From assembly GCA_023091665.1 (NCBI GenBank), contig JALJCQ010000003.1, forward strand, positions 1,488,001-1,552,000: DNA of 64,000 nucleotides, given 5' to 3'. The position numbers and the translations under genes were made by a program. This DNA is from Pythium myriotylum (Eukaryota; Oomycota; Peronosporomycetes; Pythiales; Pythiaceae). Under the pieces are notes generated by a model that saw only the letters and a list, made by a program, of their open reading frames with translations, had not been told where the DNA came from and did not search any database. Shown piece after piece: positions 11,116 to 21,516 of this stretch (position 1 is the first letter of the stretch; each line of letters begins with the position of its first letter).

Positions 11116-11206
11116 TCGGCGTCGTGTTCGTGGTCAACCGGTGAACCGACGCCAGATGTGTATCCATGTGTGCATGACAAAGAAAGGCTCGGCGGTCGCG
11201 CTTTGG

Positions 11207-11353
11207 TGCCTGTAGGGAGCCTCGCCGTGTCGTAAACAATTTTCTCGTAATCCTAATTACGCTACTCTCAAAGTCATAATCCTAGTTTCGAGTAATCTTT
11301 CCAATCGTAATCGTGGCAATTCGAGTCGTAGTTATGGATGTAAATCCGTAACA
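11207..11353 (-). repeat. 3' LTR of the leftward element
   Basis: Alignable over its length with 14103-14249, with small indels of about 10 bp. It abuts the truncated right LTR of the Gypsy element. Confidence 0.75.
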
Positions 11354-11990
11354 CGACCTCCTTTTAACATTAGATTTTTGAGTCATGCGAAGCAAAAATG
11401 GCGATCTGGGGGGCACAAAAAAAATCCGGAATCGGGCATGCACACGAGAAACTTGGTGCCACGGATCGAGCAGAATTCTTTATGCTCACTCAACCAAAAA
11501 GGAACAATAAATTCGCGCATGCAACCGCGGCTCGACGCGCCCCATGTGCACTCCCATACAGGTCACTGTTGAGGCTCCATTTCAAATAATCATGAACCAG
11601 AGCATTGCCCATCCCCGGCTTTCTTGCGTAACTCGTGTATCCCATGTCAGAATGATTGTCAAGCAGGGTGAGATTGCATCATCAATAAAGGCACCAACTC
11701 AACGTTGGACAATCAGGTGGTGGCAGGTACACTTGCTGTGGTGCGAAGGACATCAAGTGTTTCATGCGACGGGTCCTGCGCGTTTGCGGAGCCGCAGGCT
11801 CCACAATCCACCGCCTCCCCGTCTCGCCGCCCGCTCGACTCCGACGGTCCGGGTCCGGAAGCGATTGTGAATCTCGCCGCTGCGGCTCGAGAGTGGCTGG
11901 GGTGCCCAGCCTCAGTGACGGAAGTAGTTGGCAAAAGTAAGAGCAATATCAACAATAATATGAAAGGGAGAAACGGGGAGAGAAACAGCT
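11354..11990. other. Interior of the LTR element, no gene recognised
   Basis: Overlapping short frames occur on both strands without domain features. Confidence 0.4.
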
Positions 11991-12473
11991 TCAGGTCTCC
12001 TCGGCCTCTTTGTCGTAACACTCGTTCGCCGGCACGTGCTTGTCCAGCTCGCAGAGGAACTCAGCGATCGTGGGCGTGCCGCTGGCCGACAAGATCGGTC
12101 CGCACGTGAGATCCACGTTGATGCAAGGAACCGCCTTCTCGAGCAGATTAGCCTGTCGACCATGGTGTGTTACTCTGCGAGCTTGAGTCCGCGGAAGTTC
12201 TGGCCGTAGCGCACGGGTTGATCTTGGCCTCAAGCTCGCCGCGAGCCACTGGATGTCCTGGACCGTGCCGTGATTGACGTGCACGATGGGCGCCGTGAGG
12301 TAGCAGGACGACGAGTACGACAAGTACGGCGTCAGCACGCCCTCGGTCAAGTTGACCGAGGGCCAGCGGTCAAGTTGACCGCTGGCGCCGCATTGAGCAG
12401 CGATGTGATCGCAACGCGCACGGCCGGATCGCAGCGCTACAGTGCACCACACGCTCGGGAGCTCCTCCTGCAA
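11991..12473 (-). pseudogene. Fragment of an M28-family (glutamate carboxypeptidase II-like) peptidase gene
   Basis: Minus-strand reading gives two blocks typical of M28B peptidases. The first resembles the protease-associated domain: LSYSSSCYLTAPIVHVNHG, followed in another frame by VRYGQNFRGLKLAE. The second resembles the region after the catalytic core: LLEKAVPCINVDLTCGP, SASGTPTIAEFLCEL and KHVPANECYDKEAEET. The catalytic, metal-binding middle of the enzyme is absent, so a large internal deletion joins them, and at least one frameshift is present. It lies inside the LTR element, in the same orientation as its gag. I infer a captured or inserted host gene piece; recognition is from motifs only. 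Confidence 0.58.
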
Positions 12474-12494
12474 CCGGGGTGTTCCGACTCAGCG

Positions 12495-12823
12495 TGTAAC
12501 GGGGTGTGCCCGTTACATGGTACAGACCAATGGTGTTCGATAGCAACATCGTGAAACCATCTGGTTGCGATGTCTCCTGATTGGATAATATCCTACGATA
12601 TTATCCCGACTTCCCACCAATCACACGAGGGTCTTGTGATTGAGTGGATGGCAGAAATCCGAGGGCGGATCTGCGAGGTTTTATATACAAAGAGTAGGCT
12701 TTTCTAGGTTTCCAAATCCACAAATTCAGTTTCCCATTTGCCCAATCCAGCATAAGTCCCTGTGTTGCGCGCTTCTTACACTGCTCCACACTGTACGTGA
12801 CGTAACGAGGTCAGCCTCGTTAC
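12495..12823. repeat. MITE-like segment bounded by two related hairpins
   Basis: A hairpin with 9-bp arms (TGTAACGGG) lies at 12495-12517 and a related one (GTAACGAGG, 9-bp arms) at 12802-12823; the two also form an approximate inverted pair about 300 bp apart. A third inverted repeat, TGATTGG plus GATAATATC, lies at 12578-12623. No coding capacity is seen. A miniature inverted-repeat element is the simplest reading. Confidence 0.4.
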
Positions 12824-13135
12824 ACAGCGTGGCAAACCATCACCCCTGGATTTGTAGCCCTGACCTACAAATCCATCTCAAGGTAACCCTTGTAACCATT
12901 TCGAGAGTGTTTATCACTCGTGATTGATGATGTAACTGCACTGGTTGTAAAATAATGGGAAAGAGGTCTTTGGAAATGACAATGGAATCAGTCGAGGTGG
13001 CTTGTGCGCAACGCCATATCTCCAAGAAAATTGCATTCTAAAACAAAAGAGCGATACGGCTGTGATTCTGAAACACCAATGTACGATTTCGTATTCTCGG
13101 GGCGTCCATTCGTGGTTTCCCGGATTTTTTTTGCT

Positions 13136-13161
13136 CCCCCCCCCCCCCCCCCCCCCCCCCC
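13136..13161 (+). repeat. 26-base C homopolymer
   Basis: Uninterrupted C tract preceded by a short T tract. It lies between the peptidase fragment and the gag remnant. Confidence 0.95.
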
Positions 13162-13278
13162 AAAGAGCTTCGGTTGGCTCGAAGATTTAGTGTTAAAAGA
13201 AGGTGTTACTTGAACGGGCAGTTCGAGGACACGTAGCCCAGAAGCTTCTAGCGGTGACAGGTCGCAGTCTTGACCCAA

Positions 13279-13942
13279 TCACCTGGGTTGGCCTGGCGAG
13301 CGAGGTGTCGTAACGCAATGCAATGTCGATGCTTTCTTCAAGCGTTGCTGGTTAATTTCGCGGAGGTGGACCGCCGTCTCGTGGTGCAGTCCTGATTGGA
13401 AGTAAAAACGTAACTGGAGAAGACTGATCGCCACGCGACATTGAACAAGAATGTCGTGGAACGCCGACACGTAGTCGTGCAGCATGCTGAGTTGCTCTAA
13501 ATTGTACAGCTTCTCGCTGAGCATATACTCGTGGTCCGGCGGCAAGAAGTGTTTGCGCATGGCGTTCGTCACGTTGTGCCACGACTTGACAAGTCCTGAA
13601 CGCTCACACTCGAGCGAAAACATACGGTACCAGTTCATGACCGTAGCTCCAAAGTGGCATGAGACTAACGTGACGAACCCTGCCGACCCTTCTTGCATAA
13701 GCGGAAAGTAGTCGAAATAGTATTGCTCAATCGTGAAGATCCACGAATCAAGGTCTTTGTTGAGCGCACCGTTTTAAGCTGCTGGCGCTGCCTTGCGAGC
13801 GGCTAGCGGCTTCGCCGCCAAGGCCTCCATTGGCGATGTTGGCTTGAATTTGCTCTTGTAGCTGAGCTTGCGCAACAGCCTGCTGTTGCATCATGAATTG
13901 GATGATTTAGCTCATCGCCTGTGGTTGATTAGAGGTACTCAT
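13279..13942 (-). pseudogene. LTR-element gag remnant
   Basis: From an ATG at 13942 the frame reads MSTSNQPQAMS, hits a stop, then continues with a Gln-rich stretch (MMQQQAVAQAQLQEQIQANI), shifts frame near 13770, and goes on as WIFTIEQYYFDYF, MNWYRMFSLECERSG, LPPDHEYMLSEKLYNLEQL and HETAVHLREINQQRL down to 13279. The WIFTIEQYY ... NWYR ... L..L pattern is that of retrotransposon Gag capsid domains. It is the expected first gene of the leftward LTR element. Confidence 0.7.
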
Positions 13943-14102
13943 AGCTCGATGGCTGTTGCTCGATGGCTGGTGAGCTCGATGGCTGGTGAGCTCGATGGCT
14001 CCTGGAACACTCGATGGTGGCACGACAAGTGCTACAATGTAACGCACTGGAGTTGGTGGAAAACGAACTGATCATTTTTTCTCCCTGCTTCCTAGTGCGG
14101 CG

Positions 14103-14249
14103 TGCCTGTGGGGAGCCTCCCTGCGTCGCGCCGTGTCGTAATTAATTTTATCGTAATCCTAATAACGCTACTCTCAAAGTCGTAATCCTAGTTTCGCGTA
14201 ATCTTTCCAATCGTAATCGAATCGTAATTATGGATGTAAATCCGTAACA
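14103..14249 (-). repeat. 5' LTR of the leftward element
   Basis: Partner of 11207-11353. Both share CGCTACTCTCAAAGTC and TATGGATGTAAATCCGTAAC. Confidence 0.75.
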
Positions 14250-14366
14250 ATTATATAGTCTGTTACACGGTAGTTAAGAACCCATCCCCATGAACCCTCA
14301 TCACGGATTTATCGTAACAGTTTGTCTCGAAGATGCGATGTCTTCTCTACCGGCCGGGTGTAACAT

Positions 14367-16262
14367 TACAAACCCCAGACAGGAACATGGGGACCAAAAC
14401 TGACCCCTCACTTTCTGCACACCAAATTTTAGAAAAAATCCAGCTGATAAGGTTTCAGTCTCTCCGGTTTCGATTCCCGTTCTGCATCCCGAGAAAACTC
14501 ACGTTTTCGGTTTCCCCGATTTCGCAGTTCATAACCCTTTTTTAGGGATTCATTTTGTACCCGCACAAATCATATACAAACTTATTTTACTTATAATGTT
14601 ATGTTTCCAGTCGGAGTCCAGATCACTCTCGGAGTCGCTCTGCTCACTGCCGGTCTCGTCATTGGAGCTCTCTGAGGAAGCATCTTCGGCATCATTTACT
14701 CGTGTGTGCTTGCGTAGATCGTACAGATTCTGGTTGGCGGTTTGGATGCAGCTCCGCACCGTCTCTGGTCCTACTTTTCCGAACGCCCGGATAAGACGGG
14801 TTCGAACGTCCGCAAACGTTGTGCCACTTGTGTACTGTCGCCCGACATCTCCCTTCACAATCTCCCACACTAATTCGACGGGCTGCAGGTCGGAGAAGTG
14901 TGGCGGTGTGAAGAGAACAGTGTGTCCTGCGTCTTCTGCCATTTTCACAATCACAGGTTGGATGTGTTCCTTGATGTACGTTTGCAAGCGACCCCAAAGC
15001 GCTTCTTTTGTGTCCGATCGGATGCTTCCAGCCCATATGTTTTGCATGCGTCCACCAGCTTTGCTTTGGCATCTTTCTTTCTCGAAACATCAGCCGCAAA
15101 GACTTATGGTACTTAGCGTTGTCCATGACCAAAACGCAATTTTTGATCCCACGTTTTTCAAGAGCCTTTAGCAGCTTTTCAACCATTTCACGACATAGTC
15201 GTGGTTGAACATGCCATGGTAGTCCTTCGTCTGTTTGCTTCCTTCAAAGAACTTGACGGTATCCATGAGGATTTGACTCAGTCCTGGTCGCACGCCCACA
15301 CCGGCGGCGAAAAGCTCCTCCTCCTCGGCTCCAGACAGGAATGGTAGACCAAGTAGCCGATCCAGCTCGATGTCGAGAGCGTCAGCTGCGGTCAGACCGC
15401 GGACAACACTAGCGTCTGCATCGGGATCGTCATCGATGATAGCTGCATCAATACACAGTCGCCGCCCTTTGTGTTTTTGCGATCGTGAATTCAGGATCCG
15501 TTGGATCGTAGAGGGCATCATGATGGCAGTCATGATGGTGATGGATGTTGCTTTCGTCGATAAACACCTTTCGTCGGTTCTGAAAATTCGGATCGACTGC
15601 CATTTTGAGCACATAATCGTCACGGAGGATTGCGTGGGCGGACTTGAGCCTGTAGGCACCCTTTCGCTTGCCCCGTTTGTAGCCTTGCTTTGCCACGAAA
15701 CGTTGGACGCACCGAAGCGCCGCCTCGTAATCACTCGGCTCGTCCTCGGCTACCTTGATGTAGCTTTTTTCACAAAGTACGATTGTTTGATTGGCGTCAC
15801 CATCTACAATCGCCCACGATGGTGAATTAGTATCTGTGGAGAACAGGCACTGTGCGTCCTCAGTCACCAGATCGGTCTCCGGTCGACGGTATAGTTTCTC
15901 TACGAGAGCATCTCGGTCTCCCTCCATGTTCGGTATAGTGTTATTTCGGGAGACTAGATATCGCACTACACAGCAAACATACCCTTGCTTGTTTCCCGAT
16001 TTACTATAAACTAATAATTTATTCGGACAAAGGATATGAAGATATGTTCTCTGTTACAAGCCAAATAAAAGTTGTGATTGGCTGAAATTGAGTCCCAAAC
16101 TGTTCATATCACGTCGAGAGAGGACCAATCAAGCTACGAACGTGCTAATCTCGACATACATTCGTCGAAGCACCATGCGTGCTCTGGGAAAATTTGAGCC
16201 GATTTGGACCAGTGGATGCCGAGAAAACCCATTTGGTCCCCATGTTCCTGTCGGGATCTTTT
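14367..16262 (-). mobile_element. IS630/Tc1-like DNA transposon, decayed
   Basis: Perfect 21-bp inverted repeats at 14378-14398 and 16232-16252 (core ACAGGAACATGGGGACC) bracket a minus-strand transposase. TA dinucleotides lie about a dozen bases outside each repeat and may mark the true ends, which I place at roughly 14367 and 16262. Confidence 0.75.
14550..15966 (-). pseudogene. IS630/Tc1-like DDE transposase in several frames
   Basis: The first catalytic Asp is in RRKVFIDESNIHHHH near 15560, followed by HHDALYDPTD; the frame shifts near 15470 and continues through GMFNHDYVVKWLKSC. After another shift comes the second Asp in KNCVLVMDNAKYHKS near 15120. The final block, in a third frame, is TPPHFSDLQPVELVWEIVKG near 14880, containing the third acidic residue. 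The C-terminus is an acidic Ser-rich tail. All three catalytic blocks survive, but at least two frameshifts separate them. The N-terminal part before the first Asp is long (about 130 residues) and has no clear helix-turn-helix. Confidence 0.75.
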
Positions 16263-17230
16263 AACAAAGAACGAGTTGCTGTCGTACATTCATCCAACAG
16301 CTTTTCGTGCAGGACCGAGGATTGCTTGGGCCATGAAGGTCACCTATCGTAGCTATGTGGTTGACCCTTCACCAACACCTATATATTCCAGCGCAGGTTG
16401 GGGCAGACTGGTAGGGGGAAAATAAAGCATCCCGAGCCTCCTGTGCAACGCGCGGTATTAGTTTTCCTTCGAGTTCTTTTTGGCTCTCTATGACGGTTCG
16501 AGCCTGATTGAGTAGAGTAAGGTCCTCCACACAATCTCCTAGCCAAAAGTCCTTTATTAACCCAGAGAGAGCCTCAATCCGTCGAGTCTACTTCCGAAAT
16601 GTTCCATGTTGGGCAGAAATTCCAGGCACACGTCAATCTGTCCACAACAAACGTGTCCACAAAATCGACGTGCACTGGTACACTGTACCAGTGGCCTCTT
16701 CCCGTTTGGGACGGTCCATTTTCAATGTAGATTCCGAGGTGAGTATATTATAGGTTAGCAATATAGAGCACAAACCTAGGCTACAATGTCCTCTCGAACT
16801 GCACGGCCAGAGGGTGGGCCCCGTTGCTGCTCTCAAGCAACCCCCTTGACTTCCCCGCACACGCAAACACAAACACGCGAGGATGCGCGGCGGGTGGAGG
16901 ATTCGATTGCGCAAGAGGCCGTCGTCCAACAGGCCGACCTTAGCTCGTCACCCTGCTTGCCTTGGTCTGGGTTTGCCGGGACACACACTGCCGGCGCGCC
17001 GTGAATGCGCGTGCCCAGCTTAGCCAACCTGAGGAGATAGAGAGCAACAGCGAATCGAGTCAGCGTCAGCGTCGTGACGCTAACGCTGACTGGCAGTCGG
17101 CTCGCCACACTCTCCTGCGTTTTCGAAATGGCACGACTCGAGCATTTGGTGTCGCCTTGTGAATCGCCAAGCGGATGGCCTTGGTAAAGCCAAAGCATGC
17201 TGAGGCTTGCCTCTTGAACTGGCAGTTACT
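16263..17230. other. No gene recognised
   Basis: Contains a near-perfect palindrome at 17059-17090 with 15-bp arms and a 2-base centre. The short frames on both strands lack domain features. Confidence 0.4.
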
Positions 17231-17587
17231 TCAATGGCATCGAGAACTATTCGTCACTTCGTCCACTGTCCGTGGTTTCGGCGTGGATACTACACCAGAC
17301 TCCGCTTCGTACGCCTCAGCAATATGGTTCATTAGCACAGTCCACTCCGAGGAGTAGGTTTTGCGCTTCGCAATCGAGCTGAGATCAGAAGGCTGGACGC
17401 ACCGTAGTGGCGGATACTCGTCTCCCTGATCCACAACCTCTGCTAGCAGTGACTGCAAGATCTGTTTCATCTTGAAGACACTCACGCCGCCTCCACTGTG
17501 ATAATGTTTCACGAGCCAGTCTTCAAAACCCTTCATCAAGATGTCTAGGAGCTTCTCGACTGCGTCCTGGTTTTGCTTCTGCTGCAT
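17231..17587 (-). CDS. Hypothetical 118-residue open frame
   Basis: The frame has protein-like composition, with a likely helical N-terminus (VEKLLDILMKGFEDWLVKHY) and a charged middle, but I do not recognise it. It ends within transposon debris and its start is 28 bp from the integrase scrap on the other strand, so it may be part of a decayed element rather than a host gene. Confidence 0.25.
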   Translation of the reverse strand: MQQKQNQDAVEKLLDILMKGFEDWLVKHYHSGGGVSVFKMKQILQSLLAEVVDQGDEYPPLRCVQPSDLSSIAKRKTYSSEWTVLMNHIAEAYEAESGVVSTPKPRTVDEVTNSSRCH

Positions 17588-17614
17588 TTAGAGAAGACCC
17601 TCAAGACCGCGACA

Positions 17615-17770
17615 GCATCATGGTCTTTCTGGACCGTCTCTCCAAGATAATTCATCTCGCGGTGAAGCAAAACGATTGCGACCGAGGAGGCCGCAACCGT
17701 GTATCTCGACACGATCTTCCACCTCTCCGGGCTCCCAGGAATCATCGTGTCGGATCGAGATCCTCGATTT

Positions 17771-17824
<54 letters not shown>

Positions 17825-18129
17825 TCAAACTATTGGATACACCCCTGCAGATATCGACGGCTGTCCATCCCGAGGCAGACGAGCAGAGTGAGCGCGATAA
17901 TCGCGTTCTCGAATACATGCTCCACAGCTACGTCGCATCGTTCCATGAGTGCAGTGAGTTCTTCCGGATTGTCAAGTCTGCACTGAATTACTCGGTGCAC
18001 GCGTCGTCGGGAATGACGCCATTCTCCGTCAATTACGACCGTCATCCGAGTACCCCGGCGACGGTGATGGCCTCACCGGGTAGCTCTTATTCAGGTGGGA
18101 GAGGACGACCGACAAATTCGATGCTATGA
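17615..18129 (+). pseudogene. Ty3/Gypsy integrase fragment interrupted by a CT microsatellite
   Basis: The first part reads MVFLDRLSKIIHLAVK near 17619-17665, shifts frame, then GLPGIIVSDRDPRF ending at 17770; this is the integrase catalytic core with its second Asp. A run of CT dinucleotides follows. After it, in another frame, comes PLQISTAVHPEADEQSERDNRVLEY, which contains the catalytic Glu in the SERDNR motif, then SGMTPFSVNYDRHP. In intact relatives only about six residues separate DPRF from the next block, so the microsatellite has grown inside the coding region. No LTRs or other domains are next to it. Confidence 0.75.
17773..17819 (+). repeat. (CT)n microsatellite, 47 bp
   Basis: About 23 uninterrupted CT units lie inside the integrase remnant. 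Confidence 0.95.
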
Positions 18130-18655
18130 GGGAATTTATCGGTTGCCGTGAGTTTATCTCGCGTATCTCCATCCACCAACAGTGCCTTGGGGCCAATCCA
18201 GCCAGACCGCGATGAAGAGATTGCCGGCAGCTAGACCAAGCCAGTGCGTACTATGGGAACTTAAATGACCACGCTGTAGCATTTGCGCGCAGCCTGCTCC
18301 AGGGCTTCCACGTGCAATACCCCATGGATCAAGAAAACACGCGCCCTCTAATCCGGGTATTGGTTGCCGTGTCGCCAGTTCATTGGGCTTCGACAAAGAT
18401 CAAGCAAATGGTCGAACTTTTTGACATCACCAACTCGTTTTCCTGCAAGGCCAACCATTTCGTTAAAACCTGCAGGTAGGGGGCCAGCGCACTGTAAATA
18501 CGCATTACAATAAAAGTGCTACTATGCCATTGAACGTCAACCGGGCTCCGACATCCGTGAAGGTCTGCCTTCATGCGCATACTGTCGCGCACCGTTTGCG
18601 CCGGTCAATACCTGGTAGATCTTTAAAAAATAACCCTTTCGCGTACTAATGTGTA
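18130..18655. other. No gene recognised
   Basis: Only short frames without domain features. Confidence 0.4.
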
Positions 18656-18706
18656 AAATTTATACCTTCGAGGCTGATAGTAATTTATACCTTCGAGGCT
18701 GATAGT
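18656..18706. repeat. 26-bp tandem duplication at the edge of the Tc1 remnant
   Basis: Two adjacent copies sharing TTTATACCTTCGAGGCTG start at about 18656 and 18682. The duplication sits at the 3' end of the transposase remnant and may mark the element's edge. Confidence 0.75.
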
Positions 18707-19239
18707 TGCCAGACATCTCTTGAAGCTTTTGAATTCGTCTCGGCATCGACTCCACCAAAGCTTCGATGTAGGAGATCGGGAGTTCGTCCCATACCTTCTG
18801 GATGGCACTCTTGAGGTCGTCGACCGAGTAGAACTGGCGCCCATTGGCGTAGACTGCATGCGTCATGTATCCCCAGACGTTCTCAATTGGGTTCAAATCT
18901 GCGTCGCAACTTCATGAACTTGAGCCAATGAACCTCTCCGAAAACACGCTGCACTGTACGAACACCCACATCTAATTGCAACGCATCACGAACCTTTTTG
19001 GCGCTGCTAACCCCACTTGTAACGGCACGGACAATCTGACGCTTGGTGCATTCGCTCACTTTCGTTGACTTGCCGCGACTCTCAGGCTTCTTTGGGAGAC
19101 CAGCAGCCTGGCAAACCTTCCCAACAGCACTAACACTGCGTTTGACTTTCGGTGCGATGTCTTTGTACGCCATTCCCGTGCTTCGAAGCAGCAGGATACG
19201 CTCTTTCTCGGACTCGGACAGATAGGCGACCTTCTCCAT
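18660..19239 (-). pseudogene. Tc1-family transposase with the catalytic middle deleted
   Basis: Residues 1-110 from the ATG at 19239 are a normal Tc1-type DNA-binding region with two helix-turn-helix units (YLSESEKERILLLRSTGMAY, then TKRQIVRAVTSGVSSAKKV). At about 18903 the frame jumps directly from KLRRR to DLNPIENVWG, the third catalytic block that normally lies about 170 residues later, and continues to the C-terminus (SYIEALVESMPRRIQKLQE). The segment with the first two catalytic Asp residues is gone and the join is out of frame. This is the structure of a non-autonomous internal-deletion derivative. Confidence 0.78.
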
Positions 19240-21093
19240 CTTTCTAAGGCGAATTGAAAACTGAGAGTTGGCACCAGCGTTTCCGACGCGTTACGCGCCA
19301 AAACCACCGTATTTACAACGTGTTCGCGTCCATCAAAGAGGGTTAATTACTCCTCCAAATTTTTCTTACGGATCGCGATAGAATTCTCACAGTCCACCGT
19401 GTTTTGACATTTCCACTTTTCTCGTGAACTTCCACGAGTTTTGGCAATCTGAGCACGGCAATCGACGTCTTTTGAGAAATGCATTCTGGCACTTTTTTTT
19501 TGTTTCAAATTTTGAGAAGTCTACTCGGAGTTACGTTGTCGAAAGTACCATTCTCTATTTCATTGACGTGCACTGTATATATTACTATTCACTAAACTGA
19601 TACTTTCCGGATAACAGCATATTTAGCCAATCAAATTGATAAAAACTAGAAACAAAAACCCGCGAAAGAAGATGCAACAGATGGCTTGCAGGAAGCTGGA
19701 AGGTGTAAATTTTCACGATCTGGAAAAGTTGACTTGATTTTAGAATCAAAACAATTCCTATTGGCAAAAGTGTGTTCGCTAAAGGGTTAAGTGAAGATTT
19801 CATTTTCGTTGGCTGAACTTCCCACCATAATTGCTGTTTTTTTTCACCAGACGATACTTCAGATGTTCTACTCAGGGATTGATTTACAGAGGACATATTG
19901 AGTAATTCACAATATACTGAGGCGCGACCGGTTTATTAAAGTAATCCACGTTACAGACTACTTTCCAATTCTAGACGTGCAAAACCATTGCAACAATTTC
20001 GCGCTGCTTTGTCGTCGTTACCAGGACGCGTCGCTGCCCACCCGCTTCGACATCAGCCCATTGGTGAAAGCAAGACATGCACATAAATACACTGCGGTCC
20101 ACGTTCGGTTACCCTACCTCTACCTACGTGACACCTTTTTATGTTCTGAGTACCTAGTCCGTTTTTATGAGCGGACTAGTGATTTTATACCGTCACTTCC
20201 TTTTGTTGCGGTTTTAAGAGGAAATTGTTGCATAGGATTTTACATTAGGAGCGTTCCGTCTAATATAAAACCCATAGAAATGGACAACTTGGGTGTGTCG
20301 TCCTGATATATACACGCAAGTGCAGAACATGAAACATGAAAAATCCCGTAGCCTGTGGGTCTGTACTTTCGAAATATATGGTCGCTTAGTGTGTTTTGTT
20401 AAAGTTATTCGTATTCGCGCATCGATTCCTCGCTCCAGCTATCTTAATGGACGATGGGATACCCCCCTATGAAGCTTCTAGAAATCCCCAGAAGCTTAGG
20501 AGGGACTCAAAAGTATCTTGTCAGTCTCTACCAAGACTAACACAACTCCTACAAGTATGCAATCGTATTTTCCCCGAGATAAAGAGTTGCTGTTGGCAAC
20601 CATTCTCATCTCACTGCTTATGGGTACATAAATTTGTACATGTTGGTCAAGGCCATCCCTTACCTTCTAGAGACCTCTAGAAGCTGTGGAGTGGTTCAAA
20701 AGCACACTAAAGATATCTATAAGGAGCTCCAACAATTGCAAAAATGCAAACATGTTATTTAGAAAGTAAATGCGTTGCACTGACACCCACTTGCCACGTC
20801 TTAGGTGGGTACAAAGTATTTTTTAACTTCAGACACTGTTTCTTTCGTCTCAGTGCTCCCAACACCCGATCAGCATGGGAACGACCTCAACCAAGACCTT
20901 TTAGACTCCTCGTATGAATGAGAACTTGGAAGCAGTTAGAGATGCAGTGGTAAGAAAAATATATATTATGAGTTACCATTTATACATCTGTGTCTGTGTA
21001 TGGATCTGGCTCTGCCGTGTTTGCTTCCTCGAAGAGCGAGTTGATGTCGTCTTCGCTGTGGTGCTCTTCGGGCTCGTACGTATTTGTACGTTT

Positions 21094-21262
21094 CACACGA
21101 GCGAAATGGCCACGAGCTGTGACGAGCATCACAATCACCCTGGCAACATCGCAGAGGTTACCCTCCCCCCCCCACACGAGCGAAATGGCCACGAGCTGTG
21201 ACGAGCATCACAATCACCCTGGCAACATCGCAGAGGTTACCCTCCCCCCCCCCCCCCCCCCC
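21094..21262 (+). repeat. 79-bp tandem duplication ending in C tracts
   Basis: The copies begin at 21094 and 21173 (CACACGAGCGAAATGG). The first ends in 9 C and the second in 19 C, so the homopolymer has changed length since the duplication. Confidence 0.9.
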
Positions 21263-21488
21263 ATGGGAAGAACCTCTTCAAAAAAGTAAGCGACTCTGGG
21301 CCGATGAACGCCTTTAGAGTGCTGTTCGGGAACAGCCTAGAGTGGGACAAGGGAGTCCTCCTACTCAACCTCGAGGAGCAGGTCTTGCCGGGCTCAAGCA
21401 ACATCGAGACGACCCATTTCAGGAAAAAGTGTCCACTGTTAGTACAAAATACTGGGATTTGGAAAACGGGTACCTGTTTTATTCCAGC

Positions 21489-21516
21489 GGGGGGGGGGGG
21501 GGGGGGGGGGGGGGGG
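21489..21516 (+). repeat. 28-base G homopolymer
   Basis: Uninterrupted G tract, in opposite sense to the C tract 230 bp upstream. Confidence 0.95.

Larger units (their letters stand above)
6509..11206 (+). mobile_element. Ty3/Gypsy chromovirus-like LTR retrotransposon, decayed
   Basis: Direct repeats at about 6555-6651 and 11111-11206 share a long stretch containing GGTCAACCGGTGA and GACGCCAGATGTGTATCCAT; I read them as LTR copies. A purine-rich tract ending GGGGGGAGAG lies just before the right copy at about 11090-11100 and would serve as the polypurine tract. Gag, reverse transcriptase, RNase H, integrase and chromodomain remnants follow in Gypsy order. All are broken by stops and frameshifts. 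The right LTR is cut short exactly where the next LTR element begins (11207), and the left LTR starts only a few bases past the Harbinger target duplication. Confidence 0.82.
11207..14249 (-). mobile_element. Non-autonomous LTR retrotransposon with gag remnant and peptidase fragment
   Basis: Two 147-bp direct repeats at 11207-11353 and 14103-14249 have the TG...CA ends of LTRs; read on the minus strand they begin TGTTACGGATTTACATCC. A purine tract (AAAAGGAGG) lies just upstream, in minus-strand sense, of the 11207-11353 copy, so that copy is the 3' LTR and the element points leftward. A gag remnant lies just inside the 5' LTR. No pol is present. The 5-bp flanks (TTTGG on the left, ATTAT on the right) do not match, so the flanks have changed since insertion. 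Confidence 0.72.

Noticed and set aside
12270..12554. Plus-strand frame over the peptidase fragment
   Set aside because: The minus-strand reading gives recognisable M28 blocks; the plus-strand one does not.
17618..17891. Arg-Glu or Ser-Leu repeat proteins
   Set aside because: They are translations of the CT microsatellite.
18656..19320. piggyBac ends, because of AACCCTTT-like words near TTAA
   Set aside because: No exact TTAA-CCC inverted pair was found and the gene inside is Tc1-type.
19585..19896. A 103-codon minus-strand frame
   Set aside because: No domain, no good start context, and it lies in AT-rich sequence where such frames arise by chance.
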